A DNA stretch of 64,000 bases from Lasiodiplodia sp. COLG20 (Eukaryota; Ascomycota; Dothideomycetes; Botryosphaeriales; Botryosphaeriaceae), in assembly GCA_009801085.1 (NCBI GenBank), contig VNWV01000008.1:1550001-1614000 (forward strand). The letters are read 5' to 3'. The notes under the pieces were generated by a model, which worked only from the letters and a program-made list of their open reading frames with translations, had not been told where the DNA came from and made no database searches. Positions 22,701 through 34,390 of this stretch are shown here, piece after piece (position 1 is the first letter of the stretch; each line of letters begins with the position of its first letter). A program made the translations under genes and the position numbers.

Positions 22701-23087
22701 GTCGAGGAGCTGCTGTCCGCCAGCGGCAACATGCAGAACGTCAACGCAGCTGGCGCCAATGACCTCCCTGACGATGTGAGCGATGACGACGACTGGGAGG
22801 ATGACGACAACGAGCTGGATCTCGGAGCCGGCGTCACCAAAGCTGGTAAGTCTTTACGCAGCTCTTTGCAAACGTTTCCACAGCGCACTTGATTAACGAA
22901 GTTGTGCAATTTCATAGAACTCATGGCGTACGGTGCCGACGACGGCTTCGGCGGCCGCCAGCGTGACGACGAGACGCAGGCCTACCTCACCAGCTTCTTC
23001 CACGAGGCAGCGCAGAAGCCTGGCTTCAATGAAATGTTTGCGGCGTTGACACCGCAGGAGCAGGAGAAGCTCAGGTCGATGAGCTAA
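19777..23087 (+). CDS. kap114: Karyopherin beta Kap114 / importin-9
   Basis: Exons 19777–20577, 20633–22419, 22471–22592, 22648–22845 and 22918–23087 give 1025 residues, the usual size for the family. The start in GTCACCATGG opens an importin N-terminal domain (AELQLEQLYP, then LDIRQCALLTLRKYV). HEAT repeats follow throughout. The joined exons 3–4 give MTRSRARQNPDQYT, a segment conserved in Kap114, and then an acidic patch (DDDDWEDDDNELD). The end is LTPQEQEKLRSMS. In yeast it imports TBP and histones H2A–H2B into the nucleus; the same cargo is inferred. Confidence 0.9.
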
Positions 23088-23667
23088 ATTCATGCCACCA
23101 GCAATGTCTACTCCGGAGTGATCAAGAATAAAGAAACACGAGTGAATATTTTGGCATGATACGTGCCTCATACAGCAAGGCTCGCTTTGTTGAGGATTCA
23201 GATGATGAGTAGATAGCTGATATGATGAGACGGAAAAGCGGGTGTTTCATGACTATATACCACATAGACGAAAAGGAACTGGACAAAAATGTTTATGGGT
23301 GATTACTTTGATTTAGAGTGTGTGGGAGACGGCTATCAGTTCAAGACTATACACTCAACATCGTACGATTCCCCATCACAAGTAATAATGGCTAGCGCAG
23401 CTACAAATTGGTGTGGCAAGCACGCCTCATATGGTTTGGGCAGGAGGGCCCTCATTCTTGCAGTGGATGAGAATTTTCTTTCCACAGAAGGCGCTTTCCA
23501 TTCTCAAACCGAGAAGTCTCACTTGGGTGCCTGCCGTCGTGTCCTACTCTGACCAGAGCACCCTCAGATCTCAATCCAACTCTCTTGTCATCGACATATG
23601 TTGTCGACACTTCGTTACTGCCAGCATCTCACATCCACATCAAGCTTCGCCAGCAGTGACCGCAATC
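23088..23667. other. Intergenic, kap114 3' side and next promoter
   Basis: AATAAAG at about 23126 may be the kap114 poly(A) signal. No gene was seen. Confidence 0.45.
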
Positions 23668-24942
23668 ATGGGCTTGAGGATGCTCTTAGCGGCTCTTTTA
23701 CTATGTCCGATCCTTGCCACGGCTCAATTGACAAGCACCGTCTATGTCGTGTATTCTACTCCGACACCCATTGTACGGACCTAGTAAGCCTCCCCGACAT
23801 CCTTCCCTGCAGGCAGCTCGTCTGTCTCTCCTGGCTCCCGATTCTTTCCACCTGAACTGACTATCGTCCCCGATGACAGCCCCATCCTCAGCCAGACGAA
23901 CTGCCCTACAAAAGGCAAAGGCCGGACTAGCGGCATCTGCGAAAACACATGTATGCGCCAGTACATGACACCTGTGCTGTTGCCACCCGTCACATGGTGG
24001 GGTGACGACAAAAAATCCACCATCGCCACCGTCAATTGGACGCTTCCGCACTGGGGCGACGCCAAAGGCCGGCACATACCGCTTGCCTCACAAGCGTCTA
24101 TGCACGCAGAGGGTGTTCCTGGCCCGCAATATCTCAAATTGGTCAGCGAATTCGTGTCAAACAAACACGTGGAGCCCAGCGGCAAAGACAAAGACAAGGC
24201 CAAGCCAGGCTCGCGCCCTCCACAGACTTCGAAGCCAACTCTCCGCGTCAATCCAACGGCCTGCATTCCTGACAAGACGCGCCACACGCCCGTGCCTTAC
24301 AATGACCCGAGCCATGGCGTGCAGATCGGCACAAAGACGCCATCGAATCCTGATTGCGACCTGGTCGACCCGGAGGGCTTCGACACGGCCGAGCGGCTGT
24401 GGTTGTTCCAGAACAAGAAGCACCGACGCCGTTATAAAAAGAAGCAAAAGAACTATTCTAAGAAGAACCTCGAATGCTGGGACTACGAGTCGTGCTTTGA
24501 CCACTGCAGAGACGTGAAAAAGCACGATGAGGGACTCAGAATCGTCCTCATCAGTGTCATAGGCGTCGTCGGCGGGCTTGGTATCCTGGGCATCATCACC
24601 AAGGCGTTGTTGAAGAGGAAGAAGCATAAGAAGAAGGAGAACGCGGCGCCGCAGGCGAAGAAGAAGTGGGGGAAGGAGGCTCAACCGGCGTCGGCGTCAG
24701 GGCAGCATTTGGATGGCGCGGTGAACGACACGACGGATAACACAGTGAACGACGCGGCGGACGGCACGGCGGACAACACGGCGGACGCCGCGGCTGCCGC
24801 GGACGAGGAGAGGGCGAGAAGGGCTGCCGCTATGTTCCTGCATACGTTCAATGGGGCCGTGATGCACAGGAGGGATGCGATTGCTTCGGGCAGCGAGACT
24901 ATTCCCGAGGAGCAGGGCTCGGTGACGAGGAGGGCCTCGTGA
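23668..24942 (+). CDS. Secreted-type single-pass membrane protein, unknown
   Basis: Exons 23668–23783 and 23880–24942 give 392 residues. The start yields a clean signal peptide (MGLRMLLAALLLCPILATAQ). An outer domain with paired cysteines follows (TNCPTKGKGRTSGICENTC; later CWDYESCFDHC). One TM helix (IVLISVIGVVGGLGILGIIT) precedes a Lys-rich stop-transfer stretch. The cytosolic tail is Asn/Thr/Asp/Ala-rich with a repeated DNTVNDAADGTADNTAD pattern. The layout suggests a type I surface protein or sensor. I do not recognise the family. Confidence 0.7.
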
Positions 24943-25159
24943 ATTGGAGAATTCGTAACGCGCTGGTCTGGTTGACGGCAGTTTCCGTGCTCATTTCGTG
25001 TACGGATTGGACGGTTCGCCCTTTTAGTCCGTCCGTGCTATTAATCGTCATCTCGGGCCTCCGAGCGGCTGCCTGCGTGCTTCGCCCGGCCCCCAGGCGG
25101 CGTCCGCGCTGCGGGAGAGGTTGGCGGAGGCCGGCGCTCCGTTCAGGCACCCTCCGCCG

Positions 25160-25589
25160 CCGCCTTTAGCTTCCCCGTCTGTAATGCGGTAGTCGAGTAC
25201 CTCGTCAGCGCCGATCGAGCAATACAGGTCGGCGTTGGCGGCGGAGCAGGTCGCAGCAACGTGGGCGGCACCCAGGGATTTGACGACCTGAATGGTGATT
25301 TTGCGACCTAAATGGCGAAGGTACCGACGCCGCCACTGCCCCCGTTGACGAGAACCTTAGAGCCAGGCACAACGCCGCCTTGCTCCGGGGAGCCGAGAGC
25401 GGACAGCCCTGCGATGCCGACGCACGCTGCGTCATCCGGAGAGATGCCGACAGGAACGGGCACGCAGCGGTCCGCGGTGGGCACGGCCACCGAGGCATTG
25501 AGCCTGAGTGAGGCTTCGAGCGTCGTGGAAACGCCACCGGCGGCCGTCTGCCAGGCTTGCATTGTTGGGTGGTTTTCATCGGTAGCCAT
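25160..25589 (-). pseudogene. Broken zinc-type (MDR) alcohol dehydrogenase
   Basis: Reading minus, an N-terminal MDR-like start (MQAWQTAAGGVSTTLEASL, ATG near 25562) jumps directly to the mid-protein VPVGISPDDAACVGIAGL and the nucleotide-binding GGSGGVGTFAI. About 90 residues of the GroES-like part are missing. After GTFAI a TAG stop and a 20-nt imperfect tandem duplication shift the frame. The sequence then resumes as TIQVVKSLGAAHVAATCSA and ADEVLDYR before losing similarity near 25160. Such enzymes are NADPH-dependent oxidoreductases; this copy cannot be functional. Confidence 0.75.
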
Positions 25590-25640
25590 GTTTGAGCGTG
25601 TATGGTCGTGGTGGCTGACTGTTTGGTTGACGCCGGTCAT

Positions 25641-26077
25641 TGTGGCGTTGATACTGTCTTCAAAGCGTCTACAGGTGTGTCGTTGCCAGAGCTAATCTCG
25701 CTTTACATAGCGTTGGCGCGGTTGTGTTGGCCGCGACACGGCCAGAGATGATTGGTTGGAACAGCCGTACACCAGAGACGTGTACTGTTGCAGTATATGT
25801 ACTCCCAGCCGACAGCGGCCACCGCCCGGGTCCAGGGTGGGGGGGTATATACCCCTCTCCAGCAACACGGACTCGAAGGCGGACGTTCGTCCTTTTTATC
25901 CCGTGCAACATGTACCTACCGGCCAACTTCCACACTGCTGCCCTCGCCTGCCGCCGTCAGTCGCAAGTGACTAGCACAAATTTACAGAACAACTCACAAC
26001 TATTGAATTACACATCAACTACGACGAGCTGGGTATTGTCCGTAAACGCCATATCCAAAATTTTCAATAAAAAGCAG
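25641..26077. other. Intergenic with short GC palindrome
   Basis: It holds GGGGTATATACCCC, a perfect 14-bp palindrome at about 25842–25855, and no gene. It lies between the dehydrogenase relic and the 3' end of the Zn2Cys6 gene. Confidence 0.45.
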
Positions 26078-28516
26078 TCACGCCGGAGGCATTGCTTGCG
26101 ATCCCGCCATCTGTCCGCCCATATACCACGCCCAATCTTGATCTATGTCCATGTTCGACACGAGATTCTGCCACGGCCCCCCGTGACTGCCACTCATCAG
26201 GCTGTCCAGTCCGTCCTCTCCTGGTGCCCACGATTGCGGGTCGACAGCACCGGGGAACAGGAAGGGATCGTAGGCGATGTAAGGATTGTTGAGGCCGTTA
26301 GGGTCGCCATTCACCGAGCTTGCGTTGGAGTGCTGGTTCTGGGATGTCGACGGAGAAGGGAGGTACGCGTTCTGTTGAACCGTCGTCGGAGGAGACATGC
26401 TATGCGCCGATGCTGCTACGCCTGGAGCCGCCGCTGCAAGCGAGACGTTGCTCGTCTCGTTAGCCCTCGTAACTGCATTGCTCTTCTTGGCCAAGGCATG
26501 GCTGAGGTTCTTGCCCCTGCGAATCGTAATGGCGCCGAAGTACGGTATGACAATCCTTTGTGTGCAGTCCGTTTCCTCGCCCGCCACATCGCGGTTCCTG
26601 ACGCTGGACAGCTGTTGTAACACTTTCAGGCTCTGGGCTGCAACTTTGCCGCCCTTCTCGTTCGAAGCGCGGCCGAAGATATCCATCGTCATCTCCATGA
26701 GTCGCCAATCCTGCTCTTCGGTAAGCACGTTTTGATTGGGGTGGGTTGCCGCACTGTTGGCATTGTGGAGCCGGGAATACCCGAGAAGGCCCAGCATGAT
26801 CAATACTGCGGCTGTGAAGCCGAGGAAATCAATGACCTTGCACTCGTACAACGGCTCGCCGTTCCCGCCCCGCAGGAAGTGGTAGAGGGTCAGGAGCTCT
26901 CGCGATGCGTTGTAACACGTGCTGCGGCTGTACTCGAACTTTGCCGAGTTTGGGACAGAGGCCGACCGCAGCATGAACGGCAGGTGCAGGTATACTCGTA
27001 GTTGCTGGAAGCATATCTGAGCCAGGAGCCTCTCGCGCAACGTCACGATCTGCACGGGGTCGATGGCATGGAGCAGCTGAGACTGCGTGTCCCACCATCC
27101 GGCGGGCATGGAATCGACCAGGGTGTCGAGCTCCTGGTCGAGTTCGAGCGCAGCGCCAAGAGACAGCTCGTGCACGCCCTGAGTACGGTCGATGACCTTG
27201 CCAGCCAAGACCGAAAGCTTCAGCATGAAGTCGCGTTGCCCGTCGGTGTCTTTATCCTTGCCAAAATAGTTCATGTCGCAGTGGGCGTCGGCAATGCCGT
27301 ACGGAAGGCCGAGCAGCAAGCTCAGAAAGCGGTCCGTCTGGTACAGGCTCCACCAGACGCTGTCCCACGTCTCGTTGGTCGCATGGCTTCGGTGGAGACC
27401 CTGAACTGCCCATCAGCACCGCGACACGGCGGACGTGGGGCCAAGACTTACCATAAGCTGTGCGTACGTCAGGCCCTTACGGGCGGCAAGCCAGGCTCTG
27501 CGCGGCTGGCCGATCTCCGAGTAGCACTTGGACACCAGAATGGCGCACTCCATGCCCTCAACCGTCGCTGCATACTCATCGTCCGATATGATCAAGGCGT
27601 CAACCAATGCTAGCGAGTTGTTGAGGTTTTCCAGGTCTAGCGCAACGCCGACGCACAGGAGAAGGACGCCCACCTCGGCGGGGCTGCCCTTGTCAAGGGT
27701 CTGCGTAGCAAACTGCTGCAGAGTCCGGCCCCGGGCGGTGCCGCCCAGCTTGTGGCGCCAGACGCGCCACCAGTCGTCGTTGGTGGTGACGGCCTCCTCG
27801 ACCACGTCCTTGGGCGGAAGGAGCGTGAGGAGTGTGTCCCGCGTGCGCTTCTCCTTGGACTTTTTTACCTTGGGAATGCCAATATCATCGCACTCGCACG
27901 ACAATTGCATGCTGCCGAAGTCGTAGACCTGGGCCGTCGGGGCCACAGGCACGGGCGGATCGGGCTTCCGGGCAGGGGCAGGGGCAGCAGTGGGCTGCGA
28001 GGGTCAGCTGGGAAGAGGGCGGGACGGGCGAAAAGAGACGCACGACTCCATTGTCAAACACGGCCATCAGAGGAGCCTTGCTCTGGCCGGCCGACGCATC
28101 GGAGCGAGGGGTTCGCGGGAGGACGTCTGCGCCCAACCGCCTCAACGTCTCGGCGGCGCCGGTGGCCGAGCGATCGTCGAGGAGCGACTCGATGAGGGCC
28201 TCGAGCTTGGCGACGCGCTCGCGGAGGTTCTTCCTGTTATCGACGATGGCTTCTGGATCGGCGTGCTCTTGGTCGATGCAGCGCGACCCGCGGGCAAAGC
28301 ACTCGGTGCACTCGCCGGGGTGCTCGTCGCTGAAGATGCAGCGGATCTTGCGCCGGCGGCCTGGCGAGACAGATCAGTCGATGCAAAACTAGACGAATGA
28401 GGCATCTGGATCAACGCCAGGAGGGGCGTACACTCGAAGCAGCTGTGGGTGCCCTTGCGCATCTTCTTGCGGATGCCGCCGTCGCGGACGCCGGCTTCGG
28501 ACGAAGAACGGGTCAT
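26078..28516 (-). CDS. Zn2Cys6 transcription factor with fungal_trans domain
   Basis: Exons 28516–28432, 28360–28044, 27994–27452 and 27400–26078 give 755 residues. The first splice (donor GTACGC) restores the zinc cluster CFECRRRKIRC then CTECFARGSRC at residues about 26–56. A coiled-coil linker follows (NLRERVAKLEALIESLL). The middle homology region starts near residue 300, and exon 4 opens with VWWSLYQTDRFLSLLLGLPY, the typical core of the fungal-specific factor domain. The tail is Asn/Ser/Pro-rich with aromatic residues, a likely activation region. Target genes are unknown; neighbours give no firm hint. The intron between the coiled coil and exon 3 uses GTGCGT and CTCGCAG. Confidence 0.87.
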
Positions 28517-29297
28517 GGTGTTGAGTGTTGCAAAGTGCGACGCTTGACCTCCGGGACGGAGCGACTATATTCGACAGCCTTGATTACAAAGGGCGAAGAG
28601 CCGGAAGCCCGAAGAAGAAGAAAGAGGCGCATGAGCAGAGATAGAGGGGAGCGTGAGGTGAGACGGGAGGTGGGATTCGTCCGTGTTTTCGTCCGTCGCG
28701 GTTCGTGCGGGCGCGGGGTGAGTAAGCCAGCCTATCTCCGTCTGCTTGGCGCCGTCGTCTGACAAAGTGGCTGATGATCCACCGCGGGACAGGCCGTCAA
28801 AGACACCGCCTCTTAATAGCAGCTGCCCGGCTGTCCGCACCCATTGCTGCCATCGCCGTTCCTCGCGGCCATGACCTGCCGCTCGCATTGGCGCACTGGC
28901 TGCGGCTCGGACTTGGCTCGCGTTCGCATGCACCACGGCGCGTATTCGGGAGCAGCGCGCTATCGATAACGGGTCTCTGCAAGCACCTGTTTAGTCTCTG
29001 GCGTAATAGTCATTGGCGGCCACGGCGATCGCGAGCAATCTGCCTATTGGAGATTCCCTTGATACATGTTAGAGCCGAAGGCTAGCACGAAGAACAGTAC
29101 ATGGGGCCTTTGTCGGGCGTTGGTGAAACAGGAAGGAGCCGTTCACAGTCCCTGCTCGCCGTGACGTCAGATCGTCGCTGCCAAGTCATCTTTGGTTACA
29201 GCTGCACCTCCGCAAGCCGCGCAGTCCATGCAGAACCATCCACCCCTCCCGACAGGTGCAGACCTACCTCAAGCTTGCGCGACAAGAAGAAGAAAAG
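28517..29297. promoter_or_regulatory. Divergent region between the Zn2Cys6 gene and the next gene
   Basis: About 780 bp shared upstream region. The frames inside it (for example 28565–28936 minus) look like shadows. No specific element was identified. Confidence 0.35.
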
Positions 29298-30139
29298 ATG
29301 GCTTGGCTCGGTTTGGGCATCTTCTATGGCGGCGTCATCACCGGGATCCCAGTAGTGACGGGCGTTGCCGAAGGCGTACATCACCAGAAAGAACAGAATA
29401 AGGAGGCAGCAAATGAGACGCGCATGGTCAAGTTCTACATGGACGTCTTCTGCGGCGCCAAGAGCAGCAAAAGAAGGGAGCTCGACGGAGGCATCATTGT
29501 GATGCACAAAGAAAGAGTATGTACGTCCCCTCTACCTCTTCCTTTCGGATTTCTGACTTCAACCTTCAGGCCTTCGTCTGTCCCAAGAACGAAGTCTCCG
29601 GCTTACCCGCCTCGCCGAAGCCTGGCGTTCCGCCGCCGCACCCTTTTACCGGCTTCTACATCCAGTACCCGGACGAAGATCGCAACCCGCGCGAGCGTGG
29701 CCTGGTGACGACACTGCCGACGGACCCACCGATGCTGAACTGGCTCTACGTCGACAAGGACGGACTATTCGTCACGCATGGAAACCGCACGCAGAGCATC
29801 GCCCACGTCGTCGGACCGTGGGACTGGACCGATGACGAACAGGGCGTCACGCTAGAGGGCTGGGAGGGCTTCGTCGCCGTCGAGCTGGACGAGGACGAGG
29901 AGGTCGACGGGATGAAGTGGCAGCTGTATTACGATCGGTGGGACGACAAGTTGCGCAAAGGGGCTATGGTGGACGGGAGGAGGGTGCTGCCGGTGAGCTT
30001 GGAGAGGAGGATGTTGCCCGAGGAGCTGAGGAAGCAGCAGGAAGAGGAGGCGGAACGGAAGATGCAGGTAAAGAGTACGGGTGATTTGAAGACCAAGTTA
30101 GATTTGAGGGACCCTAAAGATTACAAGCCGAAGAGGTAA
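29298..30139 (+). CDS. Conserved-looking protein of unknown function
   Basis: Exons 29298–29516 and 29570–30139 give 262 residues. An upstream in-frame GTG at 29256 was rejected in favour of the ATG in AAAAGATGG. The N-terminus has one hydrophobic segment (MAWLGLGIFYGGVITGIPVV). The body has PFTGFYIQYPDED and LNWLYVDKDGLFVTHGNRT, then VGPWDWTDDE, and an acidic Lys-rich helical tail. I do not recognise the family; the globular Trp-rich body suggests a real protein. It is convergent with the E2 gene, 136 bp away. Confidence 0.65.
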
Positions 30140-30275
30140 AGGGTTCGTTGTTTGGCCGGGGCGTACGGCGGCAGCGGTCAAATCGGAGTTCTAGAGGAGT
30201 TGGGAAGGACAGCCTTGGCACATCTCCATCTCTGTGGAGCTGCGGAGTTTCTTAGATTGGATTTCTACATGCATA

Positions 30276-31876
30276 TTACTTAAGCTTCACAACCATGCCC
30301 TCCACGTCCTCTAATAATGCCCTCACCTCTTCTGCGCACCTGGCCGCTGTCGCCCCATCCACAACCCTGTGGTCCGCGCTCCAGCTGAACACGCACTCGT
30401 CTTTCCGTACGATCGTCACTCCATCCGCCGCGAAGGCGGGTACCGGCCTCGCGCGGCCAACGCCTAAGATGGCGACCTGCGGGGGCACGATGACGGGCGC
30501 GACGGCGCCACCGCCGCCAACGCTGCCGATGTTGCTGACTGTGAAGGTGGCACCAGACAGCTCGTTGGCGGTCAGCTTTCCGTCGCGCGCCAGCCCCGCC
30601 AGCCGCACAATCTCAGCCGCCAGTGACGCGATGCTGTGCGCCTGCACGTGCCGCACTACCGGCACCACTAATCCCGTCGGCGAGTCGACAGCAACGCCGA
30701 TATCGTGCTGCGCCTTATGGATCAGGCGCGGTTTCTCCGGGTCCGCCGTGTCGAGATAGGCGTTCAGGATGGGGTGGGATGTTAAAGCGAGGGAGACGGC
30801 TTTGATGATGAAAGGGAGGGCGGACAGCTTGGTGGTTGAGGTGGGTTGGGAAGCAAGCTTTTGGCGGATGTTGTTAAGGGAGGAGAAGTCGACAGTGTCG
30901 GTATACAAAAAATGTGGTATGTTGAGAGAGCGCGTCATGGTTTTATACATTTGCCTTTGGATCGGTGTGAGAGGGACGTCACGGTCCCCGGCGATGGGGG
31001 CGGCCAAGGGGATCGGACTACTGCCTGTTATCTGGTCCTTGGGGGACGCAACGTGGCGCTGTATGTCGTCCTTCAGCACTCGGCCATCCCTTCCTGTACC
31101 TCGTATGTCTTCGATTCTGAGGTTGTGTTGCTTGAGAAGATGGCGCACGGCCGGGGTAGCCAGGTTTGCATGTTTGCCAGACGGTGGCTTTCCCGTTGGG
31201 GGAGGCGGTTGGATGCTAGGCTCCGCGGCAGATGTATCTGAGCTACTCGCCTCAGTAGGTTGTGCGGGCTGGCTTTCTCGAGCCGCGCCGGAGGTCTGTG
31301 ATACCTTCTCCTCTGGCGACTCGATAATTGCTTGGTCTTCCTCGGAGATTTCGCTCTGGATATCTATGTCCACCAGGGGCTATACGCAGCGTCAGCGGAA
31401 ATCCCCCCTCATGTGCGCCGGAGACTATCCTGACCTTTCCGACCTTGGCTACCTCATCCGCCTCATAATGTAATTTTTTGATGACGCCGTCGAAGCGCGA
31501 TGTGATCTATCGAGTTTTTAGTTCCTCAACTCTTGAATACCAGCAGTCTGGAGCTACCTCGACTGTTGCCTTGTCCGACTGCACCTCGCATATCTTGTCG
31601 AACTGCTCGACTCGGGCTCCCGGCTGGACGAACCATTGGATGACCTGGCATTCGGTGATCCCTACAGAGGGTCAGTCGCAACATACAGAACAAAACGTAG
31701 CACGGACCTTCTCCAATGTCTGCCAGAAGATACGGCTTCACGACCTGTGTAGCGGCGGAAGCGTGGAAGAGGCGGGAGGGGTACTGGCGCGGGATGCGGG
31801 CGTTCTTAAGCGGGTACGACGCTTCAATCGCGGAGCCAGCGAGGTAGCGGGAGTGCCTCGCAACAAAACGTCTCAT
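30276..31876 (-). CDS. Branched-chain keto acid dehydrogenase E2 (lipoamide acyltransferase)
   Basis: Exons 31876–31708, 31661–31558, 31506–31435 and 31379–30276 give 482 residues. Upstream in-frame ATGs exist at 32026 and 31984, but MRRFVARHSRYLAGSAIEAS is a typical mitochondrial presequence. The lipoyl domain has LADIGEGITECQVIQW and the lipoyl-lysine motif EVQSDKATVEI. A peripheral-subunit-binding domain follows (ATPAVRHLLKQHNLRIEDI), then the catalytic domain with DVPLTPIQRQMYKTM and the active-site SWSADHRVVDGAT. It transfers acyl groups to CoA in breakdown of Leu, Ile and Val keto acids inside mitochondria. Confidence 0.9.
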
Positions 31877-32294
31877 TTTCCGGGCAGGCAGCAGCGGGGA
31901 GTGAAAGAAAGGTACAAAGAAGGTAGCGGCAGCTTTATAGGGGAGCTGGGGTTGCAGGCCAAAGCCGACGTTAAGCGTTCCCATGCGGGGATGCGGGGGG
32001 GACTTGGACCAACTCGCGAATTCCACGCCTGTTGACAGTGCCTGGCAACAAATTCTTCGACGCAGCGGGGTCGAGGGAAGTTCTTGCCGCGCGCTGTCGA
32101 CATTCCACGTCGCGTAAGTCCGGACGCTTCAACTGCCCATAACAGGCGAACAGATTGACGCTAGCCCTCGGCTGCGATGTCCGTCGTACGGATGACGTCG
32201 AGGCAGCCGCGGCGATCCGCGTTCCAGAGCGACGCAACAAAAGAGTGCACCGCAAAGGTCTCGCTGCTGCTCTTCAATGCTTCCATCTCGCCCA
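31877..32294. promoter_or_regulatory. Divergent promoter between the E2 gene and a small TM-protein gene
   Basis: This 418-bp region carries a 26-bp match to the right arm of the palindromic repeat at 32118–32143. Nothing else was assigned. Confidence 0.4.
32118..32143. repeat. Possible relic of the palindromic element
   Basis: GTCCGGACG followed by CTTCAACTGCCCATAAC matches the right arm of copy 3 apart from a 4-base deletion and two substitutions. No left arm is visible. Confidence 0.45.
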
Positions 32295-32905
32295 ATGCCA
32301 GACTCGCCGCAGCCCGCTCTCTCGCCTCCGCCGACTCCGCCGAAGCAGCGGAAGCGGAAGCCCGACCCGTTCCTCGAGCTCGCCAACACTCCGGTTTCCT
32401 CGCCGCTCGCCTCTCCGGGCTCACCAGCGTCGCAGGGAGAGGGCGATGAATCTGCCCTCAAAAAGGTCAGTTGTACCAAGGCCCTGCGACACGTGCTGAC
32501 ACGCGGCACCACCAGCTCGTCCTGACGCCCTTGCTGTTCGCCTCGTTCGTCATCTCTCTCTTCCTCGTCGACCGGCGCAACCGTGCGTATCGACTGGCCG
32601 AGCACCCTCCATCGCGCGCCTCGTCGTGGCGAACATACTTCTCGCCGCGGCAGTGGCTGGACCCTCAGCCCTACAAGAACCCGGCAAACTCGACATGGGA
32701 AGCCCACGGGTCGGACGGCGACGACGAGCCTGACAGAGGCAAGCAGTGGGTTGTTGGCAAGAAGCACCGCGAGGTTGCAAGGCTGGAGTTTAGCGAGGCC
32801 TTCGAGATGCGGGGGAAGATCATAGTCGCTTTGGGTGTTGGCTGGACCTTGGGCATCTTGGCCCTGCTGTGGTCGGCGAAGAGGCTGGTCCAGGTGGTGT
32901 GGTGA
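32295..32905 (+). CDS. Small two-TM membrane protein, unknown
   Basis: Exons 32295–32465 and 32516–32905 give 186 residues. A Pro-rich cytosolic N-terminus (MPDSPQPALSPPPTPPKQRK) leads to a first helix (LVLTPLLFASFVISLFLV). A hydrophilic loop contains SWRTYFSPRQWLDPQPYKNP. A second helix (IIVALGVGWTLGILALLW) lies near the C-terminus. The splice keeps phase and hydrophobic continuity. Function unknown; an organelle-membrane protein is possible. Confidence 0.65.
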
Positions 32906-33012
32906 AACGCAGCAGGGATAGGCTCTCCCGCCGGGCCCCCGCCCGAAGCTATCCCACGCCCTGGTATTTATCGCCGCCCTGCGCCCTGAGACGTCACCAG
33001 CTACGACTTCGC

Positions 33013-34390
33013 ATGGCTGCTGGAGACATGTACCACAAGGCGTTCGCAGACCACGAACACCCCTACCTCAGCTACGGCCTTCTGTATCCGAAAGCCGCCG
33101 CCAGGCACGTCGACCACACTTTCCATGCCGAGAAGGTCTACATTCTCGCCTCGGGCTCCCTGTCCAAGAACACCGATGCAGTCACACAGCTCGAAGATGC
33201 TCTGCGCGGAAAGGTTGTCGGCGTGCGCAGGGGTATGACGCCGCATACCCTCTGGTCGGAATGCATCGCTGTCGCCCGCCAGGTCAAAGAGCTGGATGCA
33301 GACCTGTTGCTTACCATCGGTGGCGGCAGCCTGATCGATGCGGCCAAGATAATCGCACTGGTATGTCCGTTTGAAATGGCTTTCTATTGCGGAAACTTGT
33401 CCGTCCGCTGTCGTTTTCCCGTTGCTTCGTCATGCCGTGACCGCAGCACTGACGCTGCACCCTCGTCAGGCCGTTGCCAATGATGCTTTCGACTTCACCA
33501 AGCTGGAGCACCTCACGAACAATCGAGACGCATCCGTCCAGCGGCCCGACCTCGCGCCGCCGCGTATTCCCATCATCTCAATCCCCACTTCCCTATCCGG
33601 AGGCGAATACTCGGACCACGCTGGTGGCACCAATGACCAAACCCGGCACAAGCATGGCTTCGGTCCCAGCCCGCCTCTGGGACCACGTCTGATCATCCTG
33701 TCACCCCAGCTTGCCATGACCACACCGCCGCGCTTCTGGCTCAGTACCGGCATCCGTGCCGTTGACCACTGCGTTGAGACCATCTGCTCACCGTTCAGCA
33801 CTCCCGCTTCGGACGCTGCAGCTGCCGAAGCTCTACACAAGCTGGTGCCCGGTCTGCTTCGCAGCGCCCTGGACGCCGACAACACCGATCTGGATGCGCG
33901 ATTCCAGTGCCAGCTGGGCGTGCGAGATGCCATGCAAGCTGTCAAGGGAAAGGCTCCCCTCGGCGCTTCGCACGGCATTGGCCATCAGTTAGGCCCGCTC
34001 GGTGTTGGCCATGGCGAAACGAGCTGCATTCTGCTCCCGGCAGTGTGTGCCTTCAATGCACGTCATGCTGCCGATGCCGCGAACGAAGCCCACGCGAAAG
34101 ATATCTTGGTGAAGCAGAAACGCGTCCTCGACACCTTGTGGGCAGAGCCCAACGTTGCTACCGCGCTGGCGTCGCGGGGATTGGGCAAGGAAAAGGCGGA
34201 TCTGTCGGCATGTTTGGGTGCGTTCATTAGCGAGCTGAGGATGCCGAGAAGCTTGGAGGCGCTGGGTGTGGGGAGAGATAAGTTCGACGAACTGGCGTCG
34301 AGCAGTCTGAAAGATCGATGGTGCCAGACTAATGCCGTACCTCTACGGCAGAAGGCACAGGTGATGGAAATATTGGACATGTGTGCGTAA
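33013..34390 (+). CDS. Iron-containing alcohol dehydrogenase family protein
   Basis: Exons 33013–33360 and 33470–34390 give 422 residues, usual for the family. The nucleotide-binding GGGSLIDAAK motif lies at the exon 1 end. Exon 2 carries IPTSLSGGEYSDHAG, then STGIRAVDHCVE and ASHGIGHQLGPLGVGHGE, which hold the expected metal-ligand Asp and His residues. The sequence leans towards the maleylacetate-reductase-like branch rather than classic ethanol dehydrogenases. The substrate is not known. A hydroxyacid or aldehyde reduction with NAD(P)H is the likely reaction. Confidence 0.85.

Noticed and set aside
25842..25855. GGGGTATATACCCC palindrome as a regulatory site
   Set aside because: Single short palindrome in a gap beside a pseudogene; no second copy or known factor site.
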